A stretch of DNA of 64,000 bases. Source: Pseudoalteromonas sp. T1lg75 (GTDB taxonomy: Bacteria > Pseudomonadota > Gammaproteobacteria > Enterobacterales > Alteromonadaceae). The notes under the pieces are model-generated. The model did no database searches, was not told the DNA's origin, and was given only the letters and a program-made list of their open reading frames with translations. This document shows positions 9,652 to 20,682 of this stretch, one piece after another. How positions within the stretch are numbered: position 1 is the first letter of the stretch; each line of letters opens with the position of its first letter. The DNA lies in contig NZ_PQCD01000062.1 of the NCBI RefSeq assembly GCF_002964705.1, forward strand, positions 122,259 through 186,258, written 5' to 3'. Both the position numbers and the translations under genes were made by a program.

Positions 9652-10593
9652 ATGGACATGTTTTTAAATTGGGAATCGCCTGAATGGCTTGAGCTGGCGC
9701 AGTCTTGGGCGGATCAGAACCTTGCAAAGCATGGCCTTGAACCATTAGGTAAACTACAAAAGGTTTCCGGCTGGGCTCTGGGTCAAATCTTTAAGCAAAA
9801 TACCAACAAGGGTCTGTGCTTTTTCAAGGCGACAGCCTTTTTGCCTTTGTTTTCCAATGAGTCGCAGCTGTGTGCAAAACTCTCAGAACTCATGCCAGAG
9901 TATGTTCCCGAGACAATGTTTATCAGCAGTGAAAAACAGTGGATGATGAGCAAGGATTTTGGTGGCGGATTACCCGAAGATGCGGACAAAGGTTTGTGGC
10001 CAAAAGCGTTTCAGCGCCTAGCTAGGCTACAACAGCAATCGACAAAGCATACAGATGCACTGATAAAAAGTGGTTGTTTACTTAGGCAAGTGGCTGATAT
10101 TCCAGAGCAATTAAATAGCGCATTAAACGATACTGAGATAACACGGCACCTTACTGACGACTTTATAATTAACAAAGATGAAATACTACTCAAGGTAAAA
10201 CAAGCCGTTGAGAAATTAGCAAGTTTTAATATGCCCAATACCCTCGTGCATGGTGATCTGCACATCGAAAATATAGCCCAGGTGAATGGTACTTTTATTT
10301 TCTTTGACTGGAGTGATGCCTGTATCAGCCACCCCTTTATTGATGGCACCTACATTTACAGAATGCCCGAAGGCGAAAACAAGCAAAGGATAGTCACAGC
10401 ATATTTATCTCAATGGTCGGACTTTGGGGACCCTGCAACACTGCGAGACGCCTGGGATACGGCCGAGTTGGTTTGCTATGCACACCAAGCAATATCCTAT
10501 GCATCCATGAAAAAAGCCCTTAGCTCTGAGCAAATGGTGGCTCTAGAGCAGGCTTTTTTAAATGCTTTTAACAGGCTGCTTGCCAAAAGTTGA
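9652..10593 (+). CDS. Aminoglycoside/choline-kinase-fold phosphotransferase
   Basis: 313 residues. The Brenner motif LVHGDLHIENIA (near residue 200) and the metal-binding segment FIFFDWSDACISHPF (near 220) identify an APH/choline kinase fold phosphotransferase. The N-terminal lobe is poorly conserved (WALGQIFKQ instead of a glycine-rich loop). Substrate unknown: members phosphorylate aminoglycosides, choline, homoserine or sugars, and nothing in the context decides. Single gene after the hybrid kinase, 55 bp downstream, possibly co-transcribed. The start ATG at 9652 follows a weak AACGAGAACG leader. Confidence 0.75.
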   Translation: MDMFLNWESPEWLELAQSWADQNLAKHGLEPLGKLQKVSGWALGQIFKQNTNKGLCFFKATAFLPLFSNESQLCAKLSELMPEYVPETMFISSEKQWMMSKDFGGGLPEDADKGLWPKAFQRLARLQQQSTKHTDALIKSGCLLRQVADIPEQLNSALNDTEITRHLTDDFIINKDEILLKVKQAVEKLASFNMPNTLVHGDLHIENIAQVNGTFIFFDWSDACISHPFIDGTYIYRMPEGENKQRIVTAYLSQWSDFGDPATLRDAWDTAELVCYAHQAISYASMKKALSSEQMVALEQAFLNAFNRLLAKS

Positions 10594-10715
10594 ACGAAAT
10601 AAGCTAGGAGCTGCTCCCCATTACGCATCTAATCAGATAAGCGAAACGAGAGCGACGCATTAAGCTGAGGGTGAGGGATAGCAAGGCAACGTTATTGTTA
10701 ACGGATGCTGGGTGG

Positions 10716-11159
10716 CTAATCATCACCCATCAAAGGTTTCATCATTAACAAGGCATCTTCGCCATCGGGGTAGTATTTCTTACGCACACCGTTAGTGATA
10801 AAGCCATAGGCTTCATACAGGGCGATGGCGGCGACATTGCTTTCACGCACCTCCAAAAACATCAGCTCGGCATTACGCGCAGTCGAGTCCTTAATGAGCG
10901 ACCGCATCAACACCTTACCTAACCCCTGCCCCTGCTCACTTGGCGCTACGCAAATATCCATCAGGGTGATATCTGGGCCAGCCTGCTCGGCGACATAAAA
11001 GCCCAATAATTTATTATCGTTAAAGAGTCCGGTGCAGAAATAACGCCCGGACAAACACGAGCGCATCAGCTTTTCACTCCATGGGTGACTGTGACAGGCC
11101 CGCTCTATGGCCATCATGTCCGCCACATCTTGTTCGCCCAAAGGCGCCAGCCTATGCAT
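10716..11159 (-). CDS. rimI: Ribosomal-protein-alanine acetyltransferase RimI
   Basis: GNAT acetyltransferase that acetylates the N-terminal alanine of ribosomal protein S18. About 147 residues from the ATG at 11159 (MHRLAPLGEQ), matching E. coli RimI (148). The acetyl-CoA loop is QGQGLGKVL, and the family signature LEVRESNVAAIALYEAYGF is followed by RKKYYPDGEDALLM. The frame continues to an upstream ATG at 11183, which would lengthen it by 8 residues and increase the overlap. With the ATG at 11159 the 5' end overlaps the holD stop by 8 bp, so holD and rimI form one leftward unit. Confidence 0.93.
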   Translation of the reverse strand: MHRLAPLGEQDVADMMAIERACHSHPWSEKLMRSCLSGRYFCTGLFNDNKLLGFYVAEQAGPDITLMDICVAPSEQGQGLGKVLMRSLIKDSTARNAELMFLEVRESNVAAIALYEAYGFITNGVRKKYYPDGEDALLMMKPLMGDD

Positions 11160-11457
11160 CGATAAGCACCTGCTCACATTCACACAATTGCTGCCACAGG
11201 GCCTGCTTATGTGCCACTGATAAGTTGTCGCTGGGAAGGTAAACGCGATTGCCCTGCAATTGCGGTGTGCTCACATCACCCAGGTGCACCTCGCTCCCTG
11301 TGGGAAGCAGACGCAAAATATCCTCGGCCAAGGGGCCCGACAAGGGTTGTGAATCTTGGGTTTGTTCACCATCAAGAGGCTGTGTGTCATGCGCTCGGTA
11401 AGCTGCACGTAAACGCACCGGCTGTATAGCAAAAATATCGGCTAAGTGTGACTGCAT
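11152..11457 (-). CDS. holD: DNA polymerase III psi subunit HolD
   Basis: Small clamp-loader accessory subunit linking HolC (chi) to the gamma complex. About 101 residues from the ATG at 11457 (MQSHLADIFAIQPVRLR). The frame is open upstream to 11580, but that extension runs through tRNA-Trp and is not coding. The protein is poorly conserved in general; support comes from the position directly before rimI, as in E. coli, and from the C-terminal pattern YLPSDNLSVAHKQALWQQLCE. Its partner holC is at the far end of the window. Confidence 0.75.
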   Translation of the reverse strand: MQSHLADIFAIQPVRLRAAYRAHDTQPLDGEQTQDSQPLSGPLAEDILRLLPTGSEVHLGDVSTPQLQGNRVYLPSDNLSVAHKQALWQQLCECEQVLIDA

Positions 11458-11519
11458 ACGGAAATAATTAACTTTATTTGGCGGCTGCCAGTGTAGCGTA
11501 AAGAAGCTAAGGAAAGAAG

Positions 11520-11596
11520 TGGCAGGGGCGGAGAGATTCGAACTCCCAACCGTCGGTTTTGGAGACCGCTGTTCTACCAATTGGAACTACGCCCCT
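11520..11596 (-). tRNA. tRNA-Trp (anticodon CCA)
   Basis: The reverse strand folds as a cloverleaf with acceptor AGGGGCG/CGCCCCT, discriminator G and encoded CCA. The anticodon loop CTCCAAA gives CCA, and the T arm contains GGTTCGAA-type sequence as GAGTTCGAAT. It closely resembles E. coli trpT. Single-copy tRNA ahead of holD-rimI. Confidence 0.95.
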
Positions 11597-11609
11597 GCAA
11601 TGTCGACGC

Positions 11610-11637
11610 ATTATAATGAGCTTTTTATAAAGGTAAA
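11610..11637 (-). promoter_or_regulatory. Sigma-70 promoter of tRNA-Trp
   Basis: On the minus strand a perfect TATAAT (plus coordinates 11610-11615) stands 16 bp from TTTACC (11632-11637), a few bases upstream of the tRNA-Trp 5' end. Confidence 0.65.
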
Positions 11638-11712
11638 GAAAAAATATCGCCGTACCCGTTCAATTGCTTCGAAAATAAACAACTGTAGAAAAAACAGTCC
11701 ATTTTAGCCGAC

Positions 11713-12591
11713 TTAATGCGTAAATACCCCGCGCAGCAACTGCTGAGCTCTGGCGATCCTGGGACTACGCAACGCTCCCGCCCGCCAACACAAGTGATAC
11801 TCTATCGCCGGATTTGCCTGGGGGCCACCTATGGCGACTAAGCGTTCGTGTTTTAAATCATCACTCACCAGGTACTCGGGTAACACCGACCATCCCAAGC
11901 CCGCGAGCACCAGGGTACGCAAGCAACGCAGATCCGGGGCGGTGATAATCTCATTTAAGTGCCCCAAAAATAAACCATTATGGCTTACCCATTGACGCAC
12001 TAGGGTCCGGCCCAGATCATAGGCCACCAAGGGTTGCTCACTTAATACCAGCTCCAGGTCCTGGCTCATTTGCCGCGCCCTGGCAGGGCTGGCAACCAGG
12101 AAAACCCGTTCCTCACCCAATAAACAGTAATCCAGCTGCCCATCTTCCGGAGGCGTTAAACACAGGGCAAAGTCCGAGTTACCATCTTTAAGAAAGGTAA
12201 ACATGTCGTCATCGTGACTGGGGTGTAAGCGTATTTGCGCCCCAGCATCGGTAAGCGGTTGTAACTTGGGGGCGAGCATACTCGAAAGCATATCTATGGG
12301 GCCGTTTATGTGTATCACCCCGTCTATTTTGCTGCCGTGTGATTTCATTTTTGCCAACACGCCTTCGGCATAATCCAGGGTATCTCCCAGTTGTATCGCT
12401 AGTTCATCGGCAATACGGGTTGGCCGTACCCCGCGTACATGGCGCACAAACAAACGGTGATCCAATTGTGACTCGAGTGAAGCGATATGACTGGAGACCG
12501 CAGGTTGAGTGATATGCAAAACATCGGCGGCCTTGCTAAAAGAACGCTGACGGTAAACCTCAACAAAGGTGCGTAATTGATGAATGGACAT
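11713..12591 (-). CDS. LysR-family transcriptional regulator
   Basis: 292 residues with the LysR winged helix-turn-helix at residues 1-60 (SFSKAADVLHITQPAVSSHIASLE) and a type 2 periplasmic-binding-like effector domain after about 90. The ATG at 12591 gives the standard LysR N-terminus. It is divergent from the Ohr-like peroxidase and dehydrogenase genes with a short shared control region of about 110 bp, so it probably regulates them and itself. Classical Ohr genes answer to the MarR-type OhrR; a LysR partner is less usual. Effector unknown. Confidence 0.88.
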   Translation of the reverse strand: MSIHQLRTFVEVYRQRSFSKAADVLHITQPAVSSHIASLESQLDHRLFVRHVRGVRPTRIADELAIQLGDTLDYAEGVLAKMKSHGSKIDGVIHINGPIDMLSSMLAPKLQPLTDAGAQIRLHPSHDDDMFTFLKDGNSDFALCLTPPEDGQLDYCLLGEERVFLVASPARARQMSQDLELVLSEQPLVAYDLGRTLVRQWVSHNGLFLGHLNEIITAPDLRCLRTLVLAGLGWSVLPEYLVSDDLKHERLVAIGGPQANPAIEYHLCWRAGALRSPRIARAQQLLRGVFTH

Positions 12592-12703
12592 AAGCTACAG
12601 CTATAAATTTAATTATATTAACCCAAGTTTAGATTATTTTTCCTCTATCTGCTTCTCACGCATACTGGGTCCCAACACAGTAAGAGCCAACAAGGTAACC
12701 AGT

Positions 12704-13111
12704 ATGATTTATTCAACCACAGCCATTGCCAGTGGTGGCCGCGATGGCAGTGCCAAGCTAACCGACGATAGCCTGACCCTTACCATGACCACACCGGGTA
12801 CCAGCGCACCTGGACATAACCCAGAGCAGCTTTTCGCCATGGGGTATGCAGCCTGTTTCGACAATGCCCTTATTCTCACTGCCAAGCGCCTGAAGATGGC
12901 ACTTAAGTGCTGTCAAACCCAGGTCACCGTGGGCCTGGATAAGGTCGCCGAGCAGTATCTGCTTGATGTGACCATAGATGTTTCAATAGAGGGCCTGGAA
13001 CCAGCACAGAGCGAACAGCTTATCGCCCTGGCCCATGAGGTTTGCCCTTATTCAAATGCACTGCGCGGCAATGCCAAGGTGCGCGTTAAAAACCTTGAGC
13101 AATCCGCTTGA
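12704..13111 (+). CDS. ohr: Ohr/OsmC-family organic hydroperoxide reductase
   Basis: 135 residues from the ATG at 12704; the frame extends upstream to 12584, but that part overlaps the promoter region and the LysR start. The two redox cysteines are present, in GYAACFDNAL and EVCPYSNALRGN, and the NPEQLFAMGYAACF motif is diagnostic of Ohr/OsmC proteins, which reduce organic and fatty-acid peroxides with lipoyl-type thiols. AAGGTAACCAGT precedes the start. Followed 20 bp later by a medium-chain dehydrogenase on the same strand, suggesting a two-gene operon against peroxides and reactive quinones or carbonyls. Confidence 0.88.
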   Translation: MIYSTTAIASGGRDGSAKLTDDSLTLTMTTPGTSAPGHNPEQLFAMGYAACFDNALILTAKRLKMALKCCQTQVTVGLDKVAEQYLLDVTIDVSIEGLEPAQSEQLIALAHEVCPYSNALRGNAKVRVKNLEQSA

Positions 13112-13131
13112 AGATAAATTTTGGAGTCCTT

Positions 13132-14112
13132 ATGACCACAATGAAAGCCGCCATGTATACAAGTACTGGCCACCCCGCAGAGGTGCTAGACGCCCATGAC
13201 CTAACCATTCCCGAGCCGCAGGCGGGGGAAATCCGCGTGCGTATGACGCGCTCGCCCATACATAACCATGACATCATGACGGTCCGCGGCGAGTACGGCA
13301 GCCTACCTGAGTTGCCCGCCATCGGCGGCAGTGAAGCCGTAGGCATTGTTGATGCGCTGGGTGAGGGCGTTGCAGGCCCTGCTGTTGGCACGCGAGTAAA
13401 CGTGGCCGGTGCCGCCGGTACCTGGGCCGAGTATTTTATTGCTCCTGCTATGGCGGCGGTGCCGCTGCCGGATAGCATCAGCGACGATATCGCCGCGCAA
13501 TTATTAGCCATGCCAATGAGCTCGGTAATGGCGCTTAATAAAATCCCTGCCAAAGCAGGTGATTGGATAGTGGTCAACGCCGCCAACGGCGCCGTCGGTA
13601 AAACCGTGGCACAAATAGCCAAAGGCCGTGGCCTTAAAGTACTGAGCCTGGTTAACCGTGGCAGCTCCAAGGCGCAACTTGACGAGCTGGGTATTGGCAA
13701 CGTCTTTGCCATGGACGAAGCCAATTGGTTTGAAAGTGCCCTTGCCGCTATTGACGGCCCCGTGGTCGGCGGTATCGAAATGATCGGCGGTGAAGCCGCC
13801 CGTAAGCTGATTAACCTGGTCGGAAACGGTGGCACTGTGTTGTCTTTTGGTGCCATGTCCAACGAACCCATGGCAGTGGATGCGGGCGATTTGATCTTTA
13901 AGGAAATCACCGTAAAAGGCTTTTGGGGCATGGTGGAATTCAGCCGTTTAACACCGGAGCAAATCACCGACTCGGTACTGGAGCTGATTGGGCTGGCCGA
14001 GCAAGGCGAGCTAACCTTGCCGGTGCATGAAACCTTCGCCATCAAGGACATTGCCAAAGCCGGTGCCGCCTATGACCAGCCGCGCCAAGGCAAGCTCATG
14101 ATTCAGCCTTAA
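13132..14112 (+). CDS. Quinone-oxidoreductase-like medium-chain dehydrogenase
   Basis: 326 residues from the ATG at 13132 with a GGAG ribosome-binding site. N-terminal GroES-like domain (HNHDIMTVRGEYG, IGGSEAVGIV) and NAD(P)-binding Rossmann domain with ANGAVGKTVAQIAKGRGL near residues 155-175. No structural zinc cysteines are present, so this is the zinc-independent quinone reductase/enoyl reductase branch of the MDR family. Substrate unknown. Co-directional and closely spaced with ohr, followed by a clear terminator, which ends the operon. Confidence 0.85.
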   Translation: MTTMKAAMYTSTGHPAEVLDAHDLTIPEPQAGEIRVRMTRSPIHNHDIMTVRGEYGSLPELPAIGGSEAVGIVDALGEGVAGPAVGTRVNVAGAAGTWAEYFIAPAMAAVPLPDSISDDIAAQLLAMPMSSVMALNKIPAKAGDWIVVNAANGAVGKTVAQIAKGRGLKVLSLVNRGSSKAQLDELGIGNVFAMDEANWFESALAAIDGPVVGGIEMIGGEAARKLINLVGNGGTVLSFGAMSNEPMAVDAGDLIFKEITVKGFWGMVEFSRLTPEQITDSVLELIGLAEQGELTLPVHETFAIKDIAKAGAAYDQPRQGKLMIQP

Positions 14113-14156
14113 GCCCGACCAATTCAGAGTAAGTCATTTAAGTAATGTGACGTCAA

Positions 14157-14181
14157 AAGGCCCTAACAAGGGCCTTTTTTT
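14157..14181 (+). terminator. Rho-independent terminator after the ohr operon
   Basis: AAGGCCC and GGGCCTT form a 7-bp stem around TAACAA, followed by a run of T. Confidence 0.85.
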
Positions 14182-14361
14182 GTCCGCACTCAGCAATTGT
14201 ATAAATATAGGCACAAGTAGATTGACACCCTTATACGCGACTTGCTATTTTCCTTAACGCCCTAGTTGGCATTGGAACGGATGCCAATAAAAATCAAATG
14301 GATAGCGCTTTTATAGGCATGGCTTATAACCAAAGCGCTAACAACTAATAAGGATGTTAAG

Positions 14362-15294
14362 ATGAATAAAACCAACCGCTGGCTAGTGCCCCTGTGCACC
14401 TCCCTCGCGCTGCTGGCGAGCACGTCGACTCTGGCAAAGAATTATCTGAATATTGAAGTGGCCGATGAAATTCTGGCGCTGGGAGAAGAGTACCAACTGT
14501 CGCTCAGCGAGAGTTTTGTCAGCGATAAAAGCCATGAGGTAAATAAAAAGCTGCTAACCTTTTTGCCCGAAGACGACAAGGTCTTCTACGAATTTACGCT
14601 GAGCATTAAAAAAGACGACAAAGTGTGGATCAGTGATGTCTTTGTCTTTAGCAACCAAAAGAATTTTTTAAACTTCAATACCCTGCTTTTTTCAGAGCTG
14701 GTTGATGAGAGCGACTTTTATCATCTTGATCACAAAGCCGGATATAACTTCTTTTCTTCCTATTCGCAGCATATTCCAAAGGGCTACGAAAAGTTAAAAG
14801 CCGAATACGACAAGGGCCTGCCGCACTATTTCAGCTACACCAGTGCCTCGAGCGACTACCAGGCCTACCTGGCAAATATTTACCCCCTGTCGGAAAAAAT
14901 GAAGAAGGCGGTTAAGGAGACCCAAGCCACTAAGGTGACCCCTCATGAAGAGATCATCGAGCGCTTTATCAGCGCAATCAACAGCAAGCGTTCAGCGCCA
15001 TTATTAAAATATCGCGACCCCAAGGCCTCACAAAAGAACCAGGATATTTACAAGCGAGGACTGCAAACCTTATTTGCTTACTACGATAAAATTGGCAACC
15101 CCAGCAAGTTCGAGGTGGCTCAACACAGGCGCTATGAAAACGTCAATCAGCCCAGTGTTGATTACTACCTAGTAGAAATTCTTGAACACAATGGACAACT
15201 GGATAACAAGATAGAGATGGAGTTTTACTTTAGCGATGTGCACGGCAAACGCTATATCAAGGAATACGATATCACCGGCATTCATTTCGAATAA
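14362..15294 (+). CDS. Hypothetical periplasmic protein
   Basis: 310 residues. The N-terminus (MNKTNRWLVPLCTSLALLAS) is a signal peptide with likely cleavage after TLAK or nearby, so the product is exported. The mature part is rich in Lys, Asp and aromatic residues, without transmembrane segments or any motif I recognise. AAGGATGTTAAG precedes the ATG. Monocistronic: an upstream AT-rich stretch of about 180 bp holds the promoter and a terminator follows immediately. Function unknown. Confidence 0.75.
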   Translation: MNKTNRWLVPLCTSLALLASTSTLAKNYLNIEVADEILALGEEYQLSLSESFVSDKSHEVNKKLLTFLPEDDKVFYEFTLSIKKDDKVWISDVFVFSNQKNFLNFNTLLFSELVDESDFYHLDHKAGYNFFSSYSQHIPKGYEKLKAEYDKGLPHYFSYTSASSDYQAYLANIYPLSEKMKKAVKETQATKVTPHEEIIERFISAINSKRSAPLLKYRDPKASQKNQDIYKRGLQTLFAYYDKIGNPSKFEVAQHRRYENVNQPSVDYYLVEILEHNGQLDNKIEMEFYFSDVHGKRYIKEYDITGIHFE

Positions 15295-15323
15295 CAAAAA
15301 AGGGCTGTTACCAGCCCTTTTTT
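15295..15323. terminator. Bidirectional terminator
   Basis: A-run, AAGGGCTG, loop, CAGCCCTT, T-run. It is symmetric enough to end both the rightward hypothetical gene and leftward guaA, whose stop lies 34 bp away. Confidence 0.85.
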
Positions 15324-15356
15324 AATGTGCTTATCTCATCATGAGATACGTGGGAA

Positions 15357-16934
15357 TTATTCCCACTCGATGGTTGCCGGTGGCTTACCAGAGATATCGT
15401 AAACCACGCGAGAAATACCGTCGATTTCGTTGATGATACGGTTTGAAACCTTACCCAGGAAGTCATACGGCAGGTGCGACCAACGGGCCGTCATAAAGTC
15501 GATGGTTTCAACACAACGCAGGCTTACCACCCAGTCGTATTTACGCGCATCACCCATAACGCCTACAGAGCGTACCGGTAAGAACACGGTGAACGCCTGG
15601 CTTACCTTGTGGTAAAGCTCGGCATTGTGTAGCTCTTCGATGAAAATCGCATCGGCACGGCGCAGTAAGTCGCAGTACTCTTTCTTGATTTCACCCAGTA
15701 CACGTACACCTAGGCCAGGACCTGGGAACGGGTGACGATAAAGCATGTCATAAGGCAGGCCAAGCTCTAGACCAATCTTACGTACTTCGTCTTTGAATAG
15801 TTCGCGTAGCGGCTCAACCAGACCCAGCTCCATGTCTTCAGGAAGACCACCCACATTGTGGTGCGACTTGATCACATGCGCTTTACCGGTTGCCGATGCT
15901 GCCGACTCGATAACGTCAGGGTAAATAGTACCCTGAGCAAGCCATTTCGCGTTTACGCGCTTGCTTGCTTCTTCATCGAATACTTCAATGAAGGTGTGAC
16001 CAATGGCCTTACGCTTCGCTTCTGGCTCATCGATGCCTTCAAGTGCTTTTAAGAAGCGCTCTTCGGCGTCTACTTTCACTATGTTCAGACCAAAGTGGTC
16101 ACCGAACATATCCATTACCTGTTGACCTTCGTTTAGACGAAGCAGACCGTTATCAACGAATACACAAGTCAGCTTGTCACCGATAGCCTTGTTGATAAGC
16201 ATGGCCACAACCGATGAATCTACACCACCAGACAGACCTAAGATCACTTCGTCGTCACCGACTTTTTCTTTGATGCGGGCAATCGCGTCTTCGATGATTT
16301 GCGCCGGCGTCCATAGTTTGTCACAACCACAGATATCAACCACAAAACGCTCTAACAGGCGTTGGCCCTGTTGCGTGTGTGTCACTTCCGGGTGGAACTG
16401 TACGCCGTAGAAGCGCTTTTCTTCCCATGACATGGCAGCATGTGGACAAGTGTCGGTTTTTGCCGTGGTGGTAAACTGAGGTGGAATGGCTTCAACCTTG
16501 TCACCGTGGCTCATCCATACATCTAATAAGCCGGCGCCATTTTCACCCAGGTGATCTTCAATGGCTTCGAATAGTGCACAGTTACCCACCTTTTCAACCT
16601 GGGCGTAACCGAACTCTTTCTTATCAGAGCCGTGTACCTTACCGCCTAGCTGCATGGCCATAGTTTGCATGCCGTAACATACGCCAAGAACCGGCACACC
16701 CGCTTCGAATACGTAATCAGGCGCACGTGGGCTGCCCTCTTCTACCGTTGACTCAGGGCCACCAGATAGAATGATACCTTGTGGGTTAAATTCACGGATT
16801 TGCTCCTCCGTTACATCCCAAGCCCACAGCTCACAATAAACACCAATTTCACGCACACGACGGGCGATCAATTGCGTGTACTGTGAACCAAAGTCAAGGA
16901 TCAATATACGGGAGTCATGGATATCTTTGCTCAT
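15357..16934 (-). CDS. guaA: GMP synthase (glutamine-hydrolysing) GuaA
   Basis: Converts XMP to GMP using glutamine and ATP. 525 residues, exactly the E. coli length. The class I glutamine amidotransferase domain has nucleophile C86 in GVCYGMQ and the HPEVTH catalytic His-Glu near 180; the ATP-pyrophosphatase P-loop LSGGVDSSV follows near 235-243; the dimerisation domain ends [10 protein letters not shown]. Leftward, downstream of guaB as in the usual guaBA order. Confidence 0.98.
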   Translation of the reverse strand: MSKDIHDSRILILDFGSQYTQLIARRVREIGVYCELWAWDVTEEQIREFNPQGIILSGGPESTVEEGSPRAPDYVFEAGVPVLGVCYGMQTMAMQLGGKVHGSDKKEFGYAQVEKVGNCALFEAIEDHLGENGAGLLDVWMSHGDKVEAIPPQFTTTAKTDTCPHAAMSWEEKRFYGVQFHPEVTHTQQGQRLLERFVVDICGCDKLWTPAQIIEDAIARIKEKVGDDEVILGLSGGVDSSVVAMLINKAIGDKLTCVFVDNGLLRLNEGQQVMDMFGDHFGLNIVKVDAEERFLKALEGIDEPEAKRKAIGHTFIEVFDEEASKRVNAKWLAQGTIYPDVIESAASATGKAHVIKSHHNVGGLPEDMELGLVEPLRELFKDEVRKIGLELGLPYDMLYRHPFPGPGLGVRVLGEIKKEYCDLLRRADAIFIEELHNAELYHKVSQAFTVFLPVRSVGVMGDARKYDWVVSLRCVETIDFMTARWSHLPYDFLGKVSNRIINEIDGISRVVYDISGKPPATIEWE

Positions 16935-17000
16935 TGCGATCTCATCTAAATTAAATGAAATTGGATTAGCGTTTAGTTAATTCGCTAATCAGAAATTAGT

Positions 17001-17024
17001 AAGGGCTAGCAAAAACTAGCCCTT
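17001..17024 (-). terminator. Intercistronic hairpin between guaB and guaA
   Basis: AAGGGCTAG pairs with CTAGCCCTT. On the minus strand it is followed only by TTACTAATTT, a weak T-rich tail, so it may be an attenuator or an RNA-stability element rather than a full terminator. Confidence 0.4.
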
Positions 17025-17043
17025 GAATCGTTATTGTCAGCGC

Positions 17044-18642
<1,599 letters not shown>

Positions 18643-18647
18643 TCACT

Positions 18648-20006
18648 ATGTATTCACAATCAAATTCCCCTGCCTCCCAAAGCGTTTATACGGTGTCACG
18701 GCTTAACCGTGAGATCCGTACCATTTTGGAGCGTGGCTTTGCCTCGATTGTGCTTAACGGTGAAATTTCTAACTTTGTCGCCCCTTCTTCCGGGCATTGG
18801 TACTTTTCCTTAAAAGACGACAAGTCGCAGGTGCGCGCCGCCATGTGGCGCGGCAATAACCGCTACGCCAAGTTCCGTCCCAAGGACGGCGATCAGGTGC
18901 AGGTACAGGCACGGGTATCCTTGTACGAACCTCGTGGCGACTACCAGGTTATCGTTGAACATATGGAAGCCGCCGGCGAAGGCGCCTTAAAGCAGGAGTT
19001 CGAGGCGTTAAAAATGCGCCTGGCGGCACAGGGCCTGTTTAACTCGGCGCATAAAAAGCCTTTGCCCGGCACCATTAACAAGGTGGGTGTGATCACCTCC
19101 TCGACCGGTGCCGCCATCAAGGATATCTTAACCGTGTTAAAACGCCGCGCCCCGCAGTTGGAAGTGGTGATTTACCCCTGTCAGGTGCAAGGCGATGCCG
19201 CCCATCAGGGGATCATCGACAAACTGCAACTGGCCAACGCCCGCAATGAGGTGGATGTACTGATCGTCGGTCGCGGCGGCGGCAGCTTGGAAGACCTCTG
19301 GTGTTTTAATAACGAACAGCTGGCGCATGCCATATTTAACAGCCAATTGCCGGTGATCAGCGCCGTCGGCCATGAAATCGACACCACCATCAGCGACTTT
19401 GTTGCCGATATTCGCGCCCCGACCCCTTCGGCGGCGGCGGAATTGGTAAGCCCGGACAGCATCCAGCTTAAGCAGGGCTTGCAGCACCAAAAGCAGCGCC
19501 TTTACAGTGCCTGGCGTCACCTGCTTCATGACCGCTCAGTACAATTGCAGCGTTTACAAAGCCGTTTGTCGCAGCAACATCCTGCCAATCAGCTAATGCA
19601 GCAGCAACAACGTTTGGATGAACTGCAAATGCGTTTGAACCATGCCATGGAAGGACGATTAAGCCAGCAGCAGGCGCTGTTGAATCAGCTAAATATGCGC
19701 ATGCAGCGCGCCAACCCGGGCACCCGGGTGGCGGCGGCGAAATACCAATTACAACAGCTGTCGACGCGCTTGGTAACGGTGCAAAAAGAGCAGCTCTTTC
19801 AGGCCCAATCGCGGCTTGCACAATTGGCGGCCCGGCTCGATAGCATCAGCCCGCTGGCGGTCTTGGCCCGCGGCTATAGCATTACCAAAAGCGAATTGGG
19901 GATAGTGAAATCGGTGACCCAGGTGCAACCACAACAACAGCTGACTACCGTGGTTGCCGATGGTGAAATTACGACTCAGGTGGTTTGCGTTCAACCCAAA
20001 AACTAA
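18648..20006 (+). CDS. xseA: Exonuclease VII large subunit XseA
   Basis: Catalytic subunit of the single-strand-specific exonuclease VII. 452 residues against 456 in E. coli. N-terminal OB fold at about 15-115 (SVYTVSRLNREIRTILE), the catalytic domain with GVITSSTGAAIKDIL and VGRGGGSLEDLWCFN and IDTTISDFVADIRAPTPSAAAE, then a long Gln-rich coiled coil and the RGYSIT C-terminal motif. Divergent from guaB. Its last 38 bp overlap the 3' end of a convergent gene. Confidence 0.96.
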   Translation: MYSQSNSPASQSVYTVSRLNREIRTILERGFASIVLNGEISNFVAPSSGHWYFSLKDDKSQVRAAMWRGNNRYAKFRPKDGDQVQVQARVSLYEPRGDYQVIVEHMEAAGEGALKQEFEALKMRLAAQGLFNSAHKKPLPGTINKVGVITSSTGAAIKDILTVLKRRAPQLEVVIYPCQVQGDAAHQGIIDKLQLANARNEVDVLIVGRGGGSLEDLWCFNNEQLAHAIFNSQLPVISAVGHEIDTTISDFVADIRAPTPSAAAELVSPDSIQLKQGLQHQKQRLYSAWRHLLHDRSVQLQRLQSRLSQQHPANQLMQQQQRLDELQMRLNHAMEGRLSQQQALLNQLNMRMQRANPGTRVAAAKYQLQQLSTRLVTVQKEQLFQAQSRLAQLAARLDSISPLAVLARGYSITKSELGIVKSVTQVQPQQQLTTVVADGEITTQVVCVQPKN

Positions 20007-20661
20007 GGGAGCCATCGGAGCTCACCGAGCTGGTACGCTGAAACTGGCGCCACCAGGGCTGCTTGTCGAGACGTGATTGCAGCTGGCGCCAGCCGGTGCG
20101 CGGGTCAAGCTCCGCTCCTTCCAGCGTCGAAAATTCAATGCGACACACGGTACTTTTACATTGCACCTTCTCGAGTGCGACCTTGTCGGCAAATCCTTCA
20201 CTGTAAACAAAATCGCTGGTTTGCGTTTCGGTCAGATAGGCCCAGTTTTCATCGCGGGTTTCCTGCTCGAAGAGCTGTTGCAATTGAGTCTCCATTTCCT
20301 CGGGGCCTTTTAAGGCGCGCTGCAATACCTTGATCTGCTGCTGCGCCTGGGCCAACTGCCCTTCGAGTTGCGCCACGTCTTGATCCGGACTTTGGCCCTC
20401 GCTCTGCGGCTCGGCAACATCATTAAGGGATACAGGCGGCTGTGCAATCTCGTTAAGTGAGGCAGGCGGCCATTCGTCATTCATGTCTGGCATGCTTGCC
20501 TGGTCGTTTTGCGCTAATTGGGTGGGAGCAGAGACAGCGGGCGCCGCCTGAGGCACAGTTACTACGGCTTCTTGAGCGGCGTCGGCAAAGAGCAGATAAC
20601 CGCAACCCACACCGACAAAAAAGGCCGCGCTAACGGCCATAACCAATTGATTTTTCGCCAT
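19969..20661 (-). CDS. Hypothetical membrane-anchored protein with coiled coil
   Basis: 230 residues. An N-terminal signal-anchor helix (LVMAVSAAFFVGVGCGYLLF, residues 6-25) is followed by a Pro/Gln/Glu-rich linker, a short coiled coil near 95-120 (QLEGQLAQAQQQIKVLQRAL) and a roughly 100-residue C-terminal domain with two cysteines (CKSTVC) and several Trp. I do not recognise the family. The bulk of the protein would face the periplasm. The gene is real rather than a shadow: it extends about 650 bp beyond the xseA stop and has a proper N-terminal anchor. It lies 21 bp downstream of cysE on the same strand. Confidence 0.7.
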   Translation of the reverse strand: MAKNQLVMAVSAAFFVGVGCGYLLFADAAQEAVVTVPQAAPAVSAPTQLAQNDQASMPDMNDEWPPASLNEIAQPPVSLNDVAEPQSEGQSPDQDVAQLEGQLAQAQQQIKVLQRALKGPEEMETQLQQLFEQETRDENWAYLTETQTSDFVYSEGFADKVALEKVQCKSTVCRIEFSTLEGAELDPRTGWRQLQSRLDKQPWWRQFQRTSSVSSDGSLSFWVERKPPES

Positions 20662-20682
20662 ACCATTCCCTGCTGTTCAGTT

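Noticed and set aside
11458..11580. N-terminal extension of holD
   Set aside because: It runs through the tRNA-Trp gene; the ATG at 11457 gives the normal HolD length.
13086..14057. A 323-codon open frame antisense to the quinone-reductase-like gene
   Set aside because: Low-complexity Ser/Pro/Ala-rich translation without domain or start site. The opposite strand encodes a complete MDR enzyme, so this is a shadow.
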